A stretch of 47,190 nucleotides of DNA from Tautonia sociabilis (GTDB lineage Bacteria > Planctomycetota > Planctomycetia > Isosphaerales > Isosphaeraceae): assembly GCF_003977685.1 (NCBI RefSeq), contig NZ_RYZH01000048.1, positions 1-47,190 on the forward strand. Reading direction: 5' to 3'. Shown piece after piece: positions 18,319-26,387 of the stretch (its first letter is position 1; every line of letters starts with the position of its first letter). The position numbers were made by a program, and so were the translations under genes. Below the pieces are notes generated by a model, which ran no database searches, was not told the DNA's origin, and was given only the letters and a program-made list of their open reading frames with translations.

Positions 18319-19158
18319 TTATCTTCCATCTCGTCGACCAGACGAATCGCGAAGAGTCCCTCGACGCTCCTCCTCCGGAGGTTCAAACGGCCGATAGATC
18401 CGCCGCTTCAGCCAGATGCACGACAACGGGACCGGTTCAAGGCCCGCGGCCTTCCGCTCCCTGTTCACCCCATGCAGGAGGCTGAACTGCTGCCGCCGGA
18501 TCGGGGCATAGGGCTCGAACGGGAACCCGTAGAACTCCCGCGCGAGGCCCTCGACGCCCCTCCGAAGAGCCATGTCGAGGAAGTAGGCCTTCAGCGCCTT
18601 GAAGGCCTCCTGGTCGATCCGCACGTGCGGATGCCCGCCGCGGAAGCTGACCGAGTAGCCGCCGAACCGAATCGGTGATCTCCGCACGTCCTTGATGACC
18701 GGCTCGTCCTCGAAGAAGCGATGCCTCCCGTGGGTGGCGAGCAGCACGAAGAACCGCCGGTAGCGGATGTATTGCAGGTTCGCCTGCCCGGCCCGCTTCC
18801 GACGCGCCCGCGTCCATTTCGAGACCGCGATGTCGTAGCGGTCGATGAGCTTCGCATCCACCGCTCGCGGGTCCTTCCGCTCCGGCACCTCGCCCGTCAC
18901 GTAGAAGTGGTAGCCCCGGCCGACGTAGCAGACGGCCAGTTGCTGGACGAACCCTTCGAGCGTCGTCGCCTCGCAGCGGTACTCCGCCCCCCGGGCACGA
19001 GACAGGGGGTCGATTTGTTCTGGGGCACAAATCGACCGAAAAGCCGCACGTCCTTTGACCGAAACCTTTCCTCCTACCAGCATCCGCTGCGCAATCCGAA
19101 TCCGCGCGAAACCACATTCCTTTATTGTGGTTGCGCATTTACATAGTGGTTGCTTCAT
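18319..19158 (-). CDS. Unknown protein, duplicated in window
   Basis: A 279-residue protein of unknown function. Distinct blocks are CYVGRGYHFYVTGEVPERKD, YRRFFVLLATHGRHRFFEDE, IRFGGYSVSFRGGHPHVRI and FYGFPFEPYAPIRRQ. I recall similar unannotated proteins in planctomycete genomes, often in several copies, but know no function. The first 45 or so residues come from lower-GC DNA and look unlike the rest, so the true start may lie internally or the 5' end may be a recombination product. A decayed 143-bp copy of the C-terminal part is at 14020-14162. Multi-copy occurrence hints at a mobile or recombination role, without proof. Confidence 0.6.
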   Translation of the reverse strand: MKQPLCKCATTIKECGFARIRIAQRMLVGGKVSVKGRAAFRSICAPEQIDPLSRARGAEYRCEATTLEGFVQQLAVCYVGRGYHFYVTGEVPERKDPRAVDAKLIDRYDIAVSKWTRARRKRAGQANLQYIRYRRFFVLLATHGRHRFFEDEPVIKDVRRSPIRFGGYSVSFRGGHPHVRIDQEAFKALKAYFLDMALRRGVEGLAREFYGFPFEPYAPIRRQQFSLLHGVNRERKAAGLEPVPLSCIWLKRRIYRPFEPPEEERRGTLRDSSGRRDGR

Positions 19159-20000
19159 CGTGGTAGCGGATCACTCCGCTACCCGAGGAGGAGAACCTTT
19201 GCAGGGCCGCGGGTTCTCGTCGCTCGCTACGGCCTGGGACCGCACGTCCGCCAGGACGCCGTCGCATGACGCAAGCTGTCCTTCTCCTCTCCCGAGGATC
19301 GGGTCTCGGTTGCATGACTAATGCACGTCGCTCCTTTCGTCGCTGCTCGTGTGCCCGGCACCACCCGTGAGCACGCAGACGCCCTCCCCACTGCCTTGCA
19401 GGGACGACGCTGGGCGCGGGACGCCCACTCCTACTCGAAGCCCGCTCCCCCTCTGCCGCGTTTCAAGCACGCGATCGACCGAACCGCGCACCGGGTCGCG
19501 ACTCCGGCGGCGGCAGAGGTTCCCGGGTTAGACATGGACATCGCGAAGTCAGTCACGTCGGTAGTCGCACGAGGCGACGGCCGCACGGCGTACGTGCCCC
19601 GGCCAGGGGGCCGCAGTCACCTCCGAGCGATCAGGCTCGGAGCTTTCGACAAGGAGAATGCGGAAGCCCTCGTCTACCCTCCGCCTTGCGGTTTGTCCCG
19701 GTTCGGCTCCGTCTCTGACATCGCTCACTGGCAAGCGGTTCCGTTCCTCCAAGGGAAACGTCGTTGCCGCCTTTGTAGTGGTTGAGCTTTTCGCCGTCGG
19801 CTTTTGTCGGCCGATCGCCGGTCGTGGTCACGCGACCGGTTCCGCCTGTCACCAGGCGGAAGCTCCCCACGCCAGACGGGTTGCACGAGCATCGCAGCCC
19901 TTGCCCCCCGTGCGGGATTCGCACCCGCTTTGCCCAGGTCGGCCTCTGACGAGGTCTGTCCCCGTCGCCCGCCTTCCGGGCGGATCAACATCGGATAGAA

Positions 20001-20046
20001 CGTGAGGATTACTCTCGGGCCGCAAGGCCGGAGGATTACGCTCACG
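20001..20046. repeat. Nested inverted repeat with duplicated GAGGATTAC
   Basis: Outer arms CGTGAG (20001-20006) and CTCACG (20041-20046) enclose an inner hairpin GGCC-GCAA-GGCC. GAGGATTAC occurs twice, at 20004-20012 and 20031-20039. This could fold as an RNA stem or bind a dimeric protein; no more can be said from sequence alone. Confidence 0.5.
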
Positions 20047-20450
20047 AGCCTCCGTCGCACCGGGCGAACACCTCTCGATGTACCCGGCGCTACGCGCCAA
20101 CGGCATCGGCGGGGAGCGACCCCGCGCCCTTATCCGACTGGTGAGGCCGGTTTACCGGGTGCCGTCGGTCACACAATGAGACCGAAAGGACACTGGAGAC
20201 TAACGTGTGGGGCCTATCCGACTGCCCTACGAAATCGAAATTAAGAGACATGAACCGAATCGAATAGAGATCGAACGATCACCGGGCCGTAAATACGGCG
20301 TTCCCTGATGAAAAGGCGATTCACCGGCGTTCTAGGCCCGATCGCAGCAAGTCCGGGATTCCCGGTACGCAGCACCAAGGGGCTCCGGGCTCGGACCACA
20401 GGAGCATTCCCCCGGCTTTCCCATCTTGCCCCCGTTCACTCTCGGACGCG

Positions 20451-20535
20451 CCCCCGCGGCCTGTCGCCCCTCCCCCTCGGCCATTGTACGGCTTCGCCGG
20501 AGGGCCTTCGGGCGACGGGCGACAGGCCGCGGGGG
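20451..20535. repeat. Perfect 19-bp inverted repeat, 47-nt spacer
   Basis: CCCCCGCGGCCTGTCGCCC at 20451-20469 is exactly mirrored at 20517-20535. The spacer has GC-rich segments that may add a second stem. Such a strong potential hairpin or cruciform about 230 bp before the clamp gene could be a terminator, a structured RNA or an origin element; no T-run follows directly. Confidence 0.75.
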
Positions 20536-20765
20536 CAATCCCGGACGGAGAGCTTCCCCTCGTGACTCCGTCACGCCTCGCGTGGTAATCGTCGCCCAGA
20601 TCGTTCTTTGCGGTGCTGTACTCATACGAGCAGATGTAACCGAGTGACGCCCTCGGCCGGATGCACCTCGCGTGCACCAGGTCGAGGGCGTCCGATGGTG
20701 TCGCTCGAAGGTTTTGAGCGCGCGGACGCCCTCTCCCCGAGACCGACGAGGAGGAGGCAGCACGT

Positions 20766-22058
20766 GTGTTCCACGCGAGGTTGAACCCGAGAACATTCAC
20801 GCCACGCTACAACGCAGTCCTCGGACTGGTCGCACGCCGATTCCCGAAGGCCATCCTCCAGACCGTTCAACTCGAAGCGATCGGAGATGGACGCGGGTTT
20901 CTCCGTGCCAGCGACTTCGAGGCCTGGGCCGAGGTCGAGGTTCCGCTCGCCGACGTCCTTGAGCCCGGAGTCGTGCAACTCCCCGAGCAGTTCCCGAAGC
21001 TGCTGAAAGAGGCGTCCAAAGCCGCCTCGATTCGCGTCGAAGAGGTCCCGGTCGAGACGATCCCGGCCAAGCCGGATCCCAACGCCAGGACCCGGAAGCT
21101 CGTGATCGAGACCAGGGCGAGCACTTCGTCGCTCGCCACCTTCGACCCCGAGCAATTCCCGACGCGGCAGGACGAACCGGTCAGGACTCTTGTCGAGATC
21201 GCATCATGGCGACTCGTCCGACTCATCCATCGCACCCAGTTCGCGGTCGATGAGGACAGCACGAGGTACGCCCTGGGCGGCATGGCCATCGAAGCCGACG
21301 GTGGGCAGCTCCACCTGATCGCGACCGATGGCCGCAGGCTGAGCCACGCGTTTGAGCCCGCCACGGGAGGACTCACTCCCGCGGCCGGGACCGAAGACCG
21401 TCCGCTCGCACCGGTCGTGCCACGCAAGGCCCTCCGGGCCCTGGCCGCGGTGCTCGAAGCGATGGCCCCGACGAGCGTCCGCCTCGGCTTCACCGAGGTC
21501 GGGAAGCTCATCGCCGAGGCGAAGGGACTCCGCTTCATCGCGAAGCAGATCGAAGGCCGTTTCCCGAGCTGGAAACAGGTCTTCCCCGAGGAACCCTCGG
21601 CCACGGCAGCCCGCGTGCTCGACGCGCCGCGGCTCGCCAAGGCCCTCCGCGAGGCCCTGAAACTCACCACGAGGAGCAGCCGGGCCGTGAAGTTCACCCT
21701 TCACGGGCACGTCGTCCGGCTCGACGTCGACAACGACGACGCGACCTTCGCAAGCGAGGTCGCCGCGGTCGTCCAGAACGTCTCCGCCGACCGGGAGCAG
21801 CCCGCTTCCGTGTCCCTCGACGTCTCGTATCTCGTCAGCTTCCTCGATGCCCTCGGCCGGGCGGAGTTCACGCTCCGGTTCCCGGCGGAGAAGGGCCAGC
21901 CCCTGCTCTGCGAAACGCCGGGCAGCGAGGACGGCGTGAGGTTCCTCCTCATGCCCATGGATCGAGACGAGCCGGCCGCTCCCAAGCAGGAGCAGGCCCC
22001 GAGCAGCGATCAGGACGAGCCGACGACGGAGGAGGCTCGACAATCGAAGACCGCGTGA
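20766..22058 (+). CDS. dnaN: DNA polymerase III beta sliding clamp-like protein
   Basis: A 430-residue divergent beta clamp. The middle domain is the most recognisable (RTQFAVDEDSTRYALGGMAI followed by LHLIATDGRRLSHAF, equivalent to the clamp LVATDGHRL motif), with KQIEGRFPSWKQVFP and the C-terminal VRFLLMPMDRD as in chromosomal DnaN. A charged Glu/Gln-rich tail of about 35 residues is additional. The start is GTG at 20766 with a strong GAGGAGGAGG at 20749-20758. A clamp gene on an accessory replicon is unusual and may recruit host polymerase to it. It overlaps the next frame (GTGA); an adjacent small gene probably shares its transcript. Confidence 0.8.
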   Translation: MFHARLNPRTFTPRYNAVLGLVARRFPKAILQTVQLEAIGDGRGFLRASDFEAWAEVEVPLADVLEPGVVQLPEQFPKLLKEASKAASIRVEEVPVETIPAKPDPNARTRKLVIETRASTSSLATFDPEQFPTRQDEPVRTLVEIASWRLVRLIHRTQFAVDEDSTRYALGGMAIEADGGQLHLIATDGRRLSHAFEPATGGLTPAAGTEDRPLAPVVPRKALRALAAVLEAMAPTSVRLGFTEVGKLIAEAKGLRFIAKQIEGRFPSWKQVFPEEPSATAARVLDAPRLAKALREALKLTTRSSRAVKFTLHGHVVRLDVDNDDATFASEVAAVVQNVSADREQPASVSLDVSYLVSFLDALGRAEFTLRFPAEKGQPLLCETPGSEDGVRFLLMPMDRDEPAAPKQEQAPSSDQDEPTTEEARQSKTA

Positions 22059-22072
22059 ACGAGGGCTCGATC

Positions 22073-22414
22073 ATGGCCGGACAGCAGCAGACGCAGCAGC
22101 AACGGCGAACGCCCGTCAGGGCGAAGGGCAACGGCCAGAAGGACCGCCCGGTGCGGGTGGTCCGGATCCGCAACATCCGCGGCAACATCTGGGGCAATCG
22201 CCTCGATGACGGCCGCATCGTCTACAACGTCACGATCGATCGGATCTGGAAGGAAGACGACCAGACCGACGAGGCCGGGGCGGTCATCAAGGCCGGTCAG
22301 TGGCAGCAGTCGCAAAGCTTCGGCAAGGACGACCTGCTCGTGGTGGCCAAGGTCGCCGACCTCTGCCACACCTGGATCTACAAGACCCTCCAGGACCGCG
22401 ATCAATCGTTCTGA
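22073..22414 (+). CDS. Small conserved-looking protein, unknown function
   Basis: A 113-residue protein with a Gln/Arg-rich N-terminus (MAGQQQTQQQRRTP) and a strand-rich core (VRVVRIRNIRGNIWGN, IVYNVTIDRIWKEDD, DLLVVAKVADLCHTWIYKTL). No family is recognised. ATG 22073 follows the clamp gene closely; GTG at 22055 overlapping the clamp stop is an alternative start. Its position after the clamp suggests a replication or DNA-binding accessory, and the basic N-terminus would suit nucleic acid binding, but that is only inference. Confidence 0.65.
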   Translation: MAGQQQTQQQRRTPVRAKGNGQKDRPVRVVRIRNIRGNIWGNRLDDGRIVYNVTIDRIWKEDDQTDEAGAVIKAGQWQQSQSFGKDDLLVVAKVADLCHTWIYKTLQDRDQSF

Positions 22415-22542
22415 AGCGAGGCATTTCCCGGGAGAAGGATCTCCCCGAGGGTTCGACACGTCGGACCCTCGACCCACCGCGGTCGAGGGCGTCACGCAGA
22501 TTCCACCGTCGCCTGAATGGCCTCACGGGACCCCTCGGGGGG

Positions 22543-22565
22543 CCGGTGGAAACGGTTTTCACCGG
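22543..22565. promoter_or_regulatory. Operator-like inverted repeat before 22600 gene
   Basis: CCGGTGGAAAC and GGTTTTCACCGG form an inverted repeat with one mismatch about 35 bp before the ATG at 22600. It is a plausible repressor site or short hairpin; no -10/-35 pair is clear around it. Confidence 0.4.
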
Positions 22566-22599
22566 TTCTTCGGCATCAGCCCGAGGAGGTTCTTGCGAG

Positions 22600-22935
22600 A
22601 TGGCCACGCCCGCACAGTTGGCCGCATTCCTGGCATCGCTCCGCGCGAGCGACCGCGTCACGCCGCTGGCCGAGGACGACGACTCCGAGGCCGTCCGGCT
22701 CCGGCTCATCAACGCCGAGCCCGGACAGATCATCGCCGTCGACGAGGAGACCTACTGGGAGTTCCTCGAGGTCCTGCCGCCGAGGTGGCAGGCCGGGGGC
22801 CAGTTCTGCTTCGCCGAGGGCTCCGAGGCGTTCATCTACTTCTGGCGAACCGGGGAGGAGCACTTCGCGAGGCGGCTCACGGACGAGGAAACCGACACGG
22901 TCTGCCGACTGGCCCCCGCCAGCCGCGACCTCTAG
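22600..22935 (+). CDS. Small unknown protein, DUF1419-like
   Basis: A 111-residue acidic protein. The core IIAVDEETYWEFLEVLPPRW followed by CFAEGSEAFIYFWRTGEEHF resembles DUF1419-type plasmid proteins from memory, without certainty. ATG at 22600 has GAGGAGGT at 22582-22589 and is preferred to the longer open frame upstream. It lies in a run of small plus-strand genes after the clamp. No catalytic residues can be pointed out. Confidence 0.65.
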   Translation: MATPAQLAAFLASLRASDRVTPLAEDDDSEAVRLRLINAEPGQIIAVDEETYWEFLEVLPPRWQAGGQFCFAEGSEAFIYFWRTGEEHFARRLTDEETDTVCRLAPASRDL

Positions 22936-22949
22936 CCGGAGGCCTCGCG

Positions 22950-23309
22950 ATGTTCCACAGGAATCGAACGTGGTGCGTCGGGCCGGTCGAGTCGGCCGAG
23001 CAGCTCGCCGAGACGCTCACGCAGCACACGTGGACGCTCTGCACGGCGTTCGAGCTGGCCGGGTATCTCTTCCTCAACGATTCGACCTCGGAGGACGGGG
23101 CCCAGGAATTCGCCGTCGTGAAACGCATGCCCGACGGCACGTTCCGCCAGGTCGAGAGCATCACCTTCGGATGGTGCTCCGAGTCCCAGGCCCTCGACTA
23201 CGTCCGGCGATCGATCGCCGGGGAATTCGACGGGGCCGACTACGCCAAGACGGTGAGCCCGCGGCTTGAGACGCCCGAGCAGCACGGCACGTGCCCGCTC
23301 TGCGCGTGA
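22950..23309 (+). CDS. Small unknown protein with CPLC end
   Basis: A 119-residue protein starting MFHRNRTWCVGPVESAEQLA with a GGAGG just upstream, 14 bp after the previous stop. Middle segments (LAGYLFLNDSTSEDGAQEFA, FGWCSESQALDYVRRSI) suggest a small alpha/beta fold; the end HGTCPLCA has a Cys pair. No family is recognised. It is probably co-transcribed with the preceding small genes. The 3' end faces the replication-initiator candidate, convergently. Confidence 0.65.
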   Translation: MFHRNRTWCVGPVESAEQLAETLTQHTWTLCTAFELAGYLFLNDSTSEDGAQEFAVVKRMPDGTFRQVESITFGWCSESQALDYVRRSIAGEFDGADYAKTVSPRLETPEQHGTCPLCA

Positions 23310-23363
23310 AGCCGTGACGGCCCGGGGGACCGCCGCAACCGGATGAGGCCGCAAGAAAGGAGG

Positions 23364-24797
23364 TTATCGCAGCACCGGCCCCATCCTTCCCTCGCATTCG
23401 GCGAGCGCCCGATCCCACCGATCCCGCGTCCACTCGGGCTTCTCGCGTTTGAGCGCGTAGAACGGGTCGCCCCGGAATCCGACCCGAGCCAGGGCCGCTT
23501 TCACGGAACGCACGACCAGGGCATCCTCCGAGAGCGTTCGCGGCTCGGTCCGCTCCGGCACGGCGGGCGGGAACAACTTCGGCCCTTGTTTCCTCGGGTC
23601 GCCGTAGAAGTGACGCTTGATGCGAGCGTTGGCTGCATCCTCGTCGTCCTGCGTCAGGTAGTGATAGAGCTTGCCCTTCACGAGCCGGACGAACAGCCCG
23701 CAGGGATTGCGCGTCCCGATCACCCGGGCATGCTCGGCCGCGGCGACGAAGCGAAGCCGGTCGTGCTCGCTTGTACCGACGAGGCCCTCGCTTCGGGCCT
23801 GTCGGTGAAGCTCAAGCAGCCGCTCCGTGTCGCGGAGATCCTCGGGGACGACGTCGCGAAGCGTCGGCGGTTTGCGTGTCGGAGAATCCTTCTCCTGCTT
23901 CGATTGGAAAAAACCAGAGGGACCGCCCGCGGCGGGTTTCTGGTTGTTAGATTCCCGAAGGGGATTCTTGTCTGATTCAGGGGGTGCAGAAATCGGGACG
24001 ATCGCGGCCCGAGGGGGTGCAGAAATCGGAGCGCCCTCCCCTGCCCTGCCGAACGTCCGAGATTCGGCTCCGCCGCGTTCCGCGTCGGTGCCGTCCAGCC
24101 GATCCCAATCGAGATTGATCTCGAACCGCTGCCCGTAGCGGTTCATGGCCCACTGTGGCACGTCCACCGGGCAGAGCCAGCCGAGTTCGATGAGCTGCTG
24201 CCGGGCGGCCTTGGCCGCTCGGAGCGAAATGCCGAAGGTCGCGGCGATCCACGAGGACTTGCAGGTGCCCGAGGCGTTGATGCCCTCGTTCGGCCAGGAG
24301 TAGAGGCAGCGCAGGCAGTGGCCGAGGATGGTGGCGATCAGGGCCCGGGAGGCCCCCCCGGCGATGAGCCGGAGGATCCGCCGCGGGATGGGAACGAGCC
24401 GCTTGCGGTTCGGGATTGCCTCAAGCAACGCCCAGAGGCCGGAGAGATCCTCGACCGGCAGGGCGTCAGGCGAGGCGGTGAACTGGATGTCCGAGGACGC
24501 GAAGCGGAGCAGCCCCGCCCGCTCCAGGCGACGGAGCGAGTCCCGGACCCGCTTCTCGGGCAGGCCTGTGAGGGCGCAGAGTTCGCCTGGCGCGAAATTC
24601 GGGACCCGCCCAGGGGGCAAGGTGCACCGCCTCGCGATCAGCTCGTAGCAGGCGAAGTAGGCCCTCAGATCGGCCAGCCGGATGAGCTTCCGCGCGTAGG
24701 CCCACCACGCCATGGCGATGCGGATGACCGGAATGAGCGCGAACCCGCCCTCGGGTTTCCTCCGGGAGCCCCTCCCGATGAGTGTTCTCTGATGCAT
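23364..24797 (-). CDS. Candidate plasmid replication initiator (winged helix)
   Basis: A 477-residue protein with N-terminal helical, winged-helix-like segments (GELCALTGLPEKRVRDSLRR, LERAGLLRFASSD, then WIAATFGISLRAAKAARQQL), a low-complexity linker (about 245-300) and a C-terminal domain (RNPCGLFVRLVKGKLYHYLT). Two helix-turn-helix-type modules followed by a linker suit a Rep protein, and the gene sits beside ParA and palindromic repeat arrays, divergent from a short promoter-hairpin unit. No catalytic motif is seen, and a plain DNA-binding regulator is possible. The start is uncertain: the Met in IRIAMAWWAYARK (residue 29) is an alternative. Confidence 0.5.
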   Translation of the reverse strand: MHQRTLIGRGSRRKPEGGFALIPVIRIAMAWWAYARKLIRLADLRAYFACYELIARRCTLPPGRVPNFAPGELCALTGLPEKRVRDSLRRLERAGLLRFASSDIQFTASPDALPVEDLSGLWALLEAIPNRKRLVPIPRRILRLIAGGASRALIATILGHCLRCLYSWPNEGINASGTCKSSWIAATFGISLRAAKAARQQLIELGWLCPVDVPQWAMNRYGQRFEINLDWDRLDGTDAERGGAESRTFGRAGEGAPISAPPRAAIVPISAPPESDKNPLRESNNQKPAAGGPSGFFQSKQEKDSPTRKPPTLRDVVPEDLRDTERLLELHRQARSEGLVGTSEHDRLRFVAAAEHARVIGTRNPCGLFVRLVKGKLYHYLTQDDEDAANARIKRHFYGDPRKQGPKLFPPAVPERTEPRTLSEDALVVRSVKAALARVGFRGDPFYALKREKPEWTRDRWDRALAECEGRMGPVLR

Positions 24798-24922
24798 TCT
24801 CCACGCAGCCCATGCGAGAGCGGACGATCGACGGGTGCCCGCGTGACCCGCAAGGGGTTGGGGACGGCGTAACGTTGCCGTGAAGAAGGCGTAGAATCCC
24901 CCTATTCCGCTCAGAAGGGTTG

Positions 24923-24951
24923 TTGACAGGGGATTCCCGGAGGGGCTAGAT
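24923..24951 (+). promoter_or_regulatory. Sigma70-type promoter
   Basis: TTGACA (24923-24928), a 17-bp spacer, then CTAGAT (24946-24951). The -35 is a perfect consensus match. The promoter points away from the initiator candidate and into the hairpin cluster. It lies within an imperfect inverted repeat (about 24936-24982), so a bound protein could control it. Confidence 0.6.
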
Positions 24952-24954
24952 TCG

Positions 24955-25042
24955 AGGTTACCAGGCTCGAATCTCCCCTCGGGAAGTCTGCCACCAGACT
25001 TCCTGCGGACCCAATCAGCGACCCATCGGGTCGCTGTTTTGG
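24955..25042 (+). ncRNA. Candidate short regulatory RNA with three hairpins
   Basis: Downstream of the promoter come an 8-bp stem GATTCGAG/CTCGAATC (24949-24973, partly upstream of the predicted RNA start), a 9-bp stem GGAAGTCTG/CAGACTTCC with a 4-nt loop (24982-25003), and a 9-bp stem CAGCGACCC/GGGTCGCTG with a 3-nt loop (25016-25036) followed by TTTT, as in an intrinsic terminator. No ORF fits. A roughly 85-nt RNA antisense to the leader of the initiator gene would be a typical copy-control RNA; transcription is not shown here. Confidence 0.4.
25016..25042 (+). terminator. Intrinsic terminator-like hairpin
   Basis: A perfect 9-bp GC-rich stem with a 3-nt loop (25016-25036) is followed by TTTTGGTTT. 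It would end the short transcript from the 24923 promoter about 85 nt after its start, well before parA. Confidence 0.6.
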
Positions 25043-25247
25043 TTTGTGGGGTTTGCTTCTCGATCCCTTCCTACATACTCCCCCCTGCCCCCTGGCAGTT
25101 CGGCCCAAATCCTTGTCATATCTGCACGCAAGGACCGGGCACTAAAAGTCGCTTGAAGTAGCGCAGGGCGAGTATATCGGCGCAGTTAGAAACGCGGCAA
25201 CGCCCTACTTGCATCGCCGAGTGGACGCCTGAACCGGTACTTGTTGC

Positions 25248-25410
25248 GTTATCGCGATATCGCGAGGACAGAGGCGACGCTATCGCGATATCGCGAGAAC
25301 AGGCCGGATTGCCCAATTTCCCTATTGCTCCAGCCGGTTACGGATGAGAGACTCTCGGTCGAGTTGGTCGTTCTCGCGATATCGCGGTATCGCGTTATCG
25401 CGAGAACAGG
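25248..25410. repeat. TCGCGATATCGCGA palindrome cluster A
   Basis: Three copies upstream of parA: 25248-25271, 25279-25303 and a compound copy at 25371-25410. The core is TATCGCGATATCGCGAGAAC with small variations, often followed by AGG. The core is self-complementary. Similar clusters occur at 26982-27155 and 27647-27692. In this context they are good candidates for a partition centromere/operator or replication iterons. Confidence 0.85.
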
Positions 25411-25451
25411 CCGAAAACAGGGCAGAAATTTTTTTCGGGAGGACGGGCAAC

Positions 25452-26387
25452 ATGGATGGTGGCGACGGGCGATCGGAGCAGATTCGGGACAGGAAGACCC
25501 ACATCATCGCGGTGGGAAACCAGAAAGGCGGGGTCGGCAAGACCACCAACGCGGTGCACATGGCGGCCGCGCTCGGCGAGACCGGCCGCAAGTGCCTGAT
25601 CATCGACCTCGACATGAATCAGGGGGCCACCCGGCACCTCGGCGTGCCGAGCAACAGCTTCCTCGGCAGCTACGAGGTGCTCATCGGCGAGGAGCAGCCC
25701 CTCGACGTCGTCATCACCAACGGCGACGAGGACCTGGAGCTGCCGAAGAACGTGGACCTGATCCCGGCCAGCCGCAAGCTGGAGAACACCGAGCAGGCCC
25801 TCCACCAGAAGAGCAAGTTCATCGTCGAGCAGAACGTGCTCATCCAGCCGCTGAGGAGCCTGGAGGGGAAGTACGACTACATCTTCCTCGACACGGCCCC
25901 GAACGCGAACGTGCCGACCATCGCGGCCTACAAGGCGGCCCGCTGGTTCATCCTCGCCGCGATGCCCGACCCGCTCGCCATCACGGGCCTGAATGACGCG
26001 CTCGTGGACATCCAGGACGCCCAGCAGAACGGCAACCCGAAGCTCGAAATCCTCGGGGTGATCCTCTCGGGCGTGGATGGTCGCCGGACGCGGCTTGCGA
26101 GCCAGCTCATCGCCTACGTCGATCGCACCTTCCGCTTCGACGACGGCTCCCCTGCCAAGTTCGAGTCCTCCATCAGCCGTTCCGTGGTCGTTCACGAGGC
26201 CCAGAAGGAGGGCAAGACCCTCTTCGAGACCCATCCCCAGCACAAGCTTTGCGAGCAATATCGCGAGCTTGCACGGGAAATCGAGACACGGCTCGGCGTG
26301 GTCCCGGCCGCCCAGGCGAAGAGGACCAAGGCTGCTGCAAACACCGATGGCGAAGAGATGGCGGAGGAGGCGGTCGGCAATGGCTAA
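25452..26387 (+). CDS. parA: ParA partition ATPase
   Basis: A 311-residue ParA/MinD-type ATPase. The deviant Walker A is KGGVGKTT in IIAVGNQKGGVGKTTNAVHM; switch I/II regions are CLIIDLDMNQGAT and YDYIFLDTAPNAN. ATG at 25452 follows GGGAGGACGGG; the frame is open upstream through the repeat array, but the family N-terminus supports this start. There is no N-terminal helix-turn-helix as in P1-type ParA. Binding ATP on the nucleoid, ParA moves replicon copies via a partner that binds the centromere. It overlaps the next gene by 8 bp, which should therefore be that partner, and is flanked by the palindrome clusters. Confidence 0.92.
   Translation: MDGGDGRSEQIRDRKTHIIAVGNQKGGVGKTTNAVHMAAALGETGRKCLIIDLDMNQGATRHLGVPSNSFLGSYEVLIGEEQPLDVVITNGDEDLELPKNVDLIPASRKLENTEQALHQKSKFIVEQNVLIQPLRSLEGKYDYIFLDTAPNANVPTIAAYKAARWFILAAMPDPLAITGLNDALVDIQDAQQNGNPKLEILGVILSGVDGRRTRLASQLIAYVDRTFRFDDGSPAKFESSISRSVVVHEAQKEGKTLFETHPQHKLCEQYRELAREIETRLGVVPAAQAKRTKAAANTDGEEMAEEAVGNG

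Larger units (their letters stand above)
19159..20765. other. 1.6-kb gene-poor region rich in inverted repeats
   Basis: Short frames are open here but none looks like a real protein: composition is Arg/Ser/Pro-rich, with no motif and no convincing ribosome-binding site. The region holds many GC-rich palindromes, including a nested repeat at 20001-20046 and a perfect 19-bp inverted repeat at 20451-20535 (listed separately). A T-arm-like hairpin (CCCGC/GCGGG around 19912-19929) has no matching acceptor stem, so no tRNA is called. Candidate roles are a large structured RNA, a replication or transfer origin, or gene debris. It directly precedes the clamp gene. Confidence 0.5.
24798..25451. other. 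Candidate replication/partition control region
   Basis: A 654-bp gap between the divergent initiator candidate and parA. It contains a sigma70-type promoter, three consecutive hairpins and three TCGCGATATCGCGA palindrome copies (each listed separately). Around 25050-25240 nothing stands out. The layout is what one expects of a plasmid origin with copy control and a partition site, but no DnaA boxes or AT-rich unwinding element were identified. Confidence 0.55.

Noticed and set aside
19321..19785. 154-residue plus-strand frame in the gene-poor region
   Set aside because: Composition is Arg/Pro/Ala-rich with no domain resemblance and no ribosome-binding site; it overlaps several equally long frames on both strands.
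19905..19935. Possible tRNA T-arm on the minus strand (GCGGG-TGCGAAT-CCCGC)
   Set aside because: No acceptor stem, D-arm or anticodon arm can be built at the right distances, so a tRNA or tmRNA is not supported.
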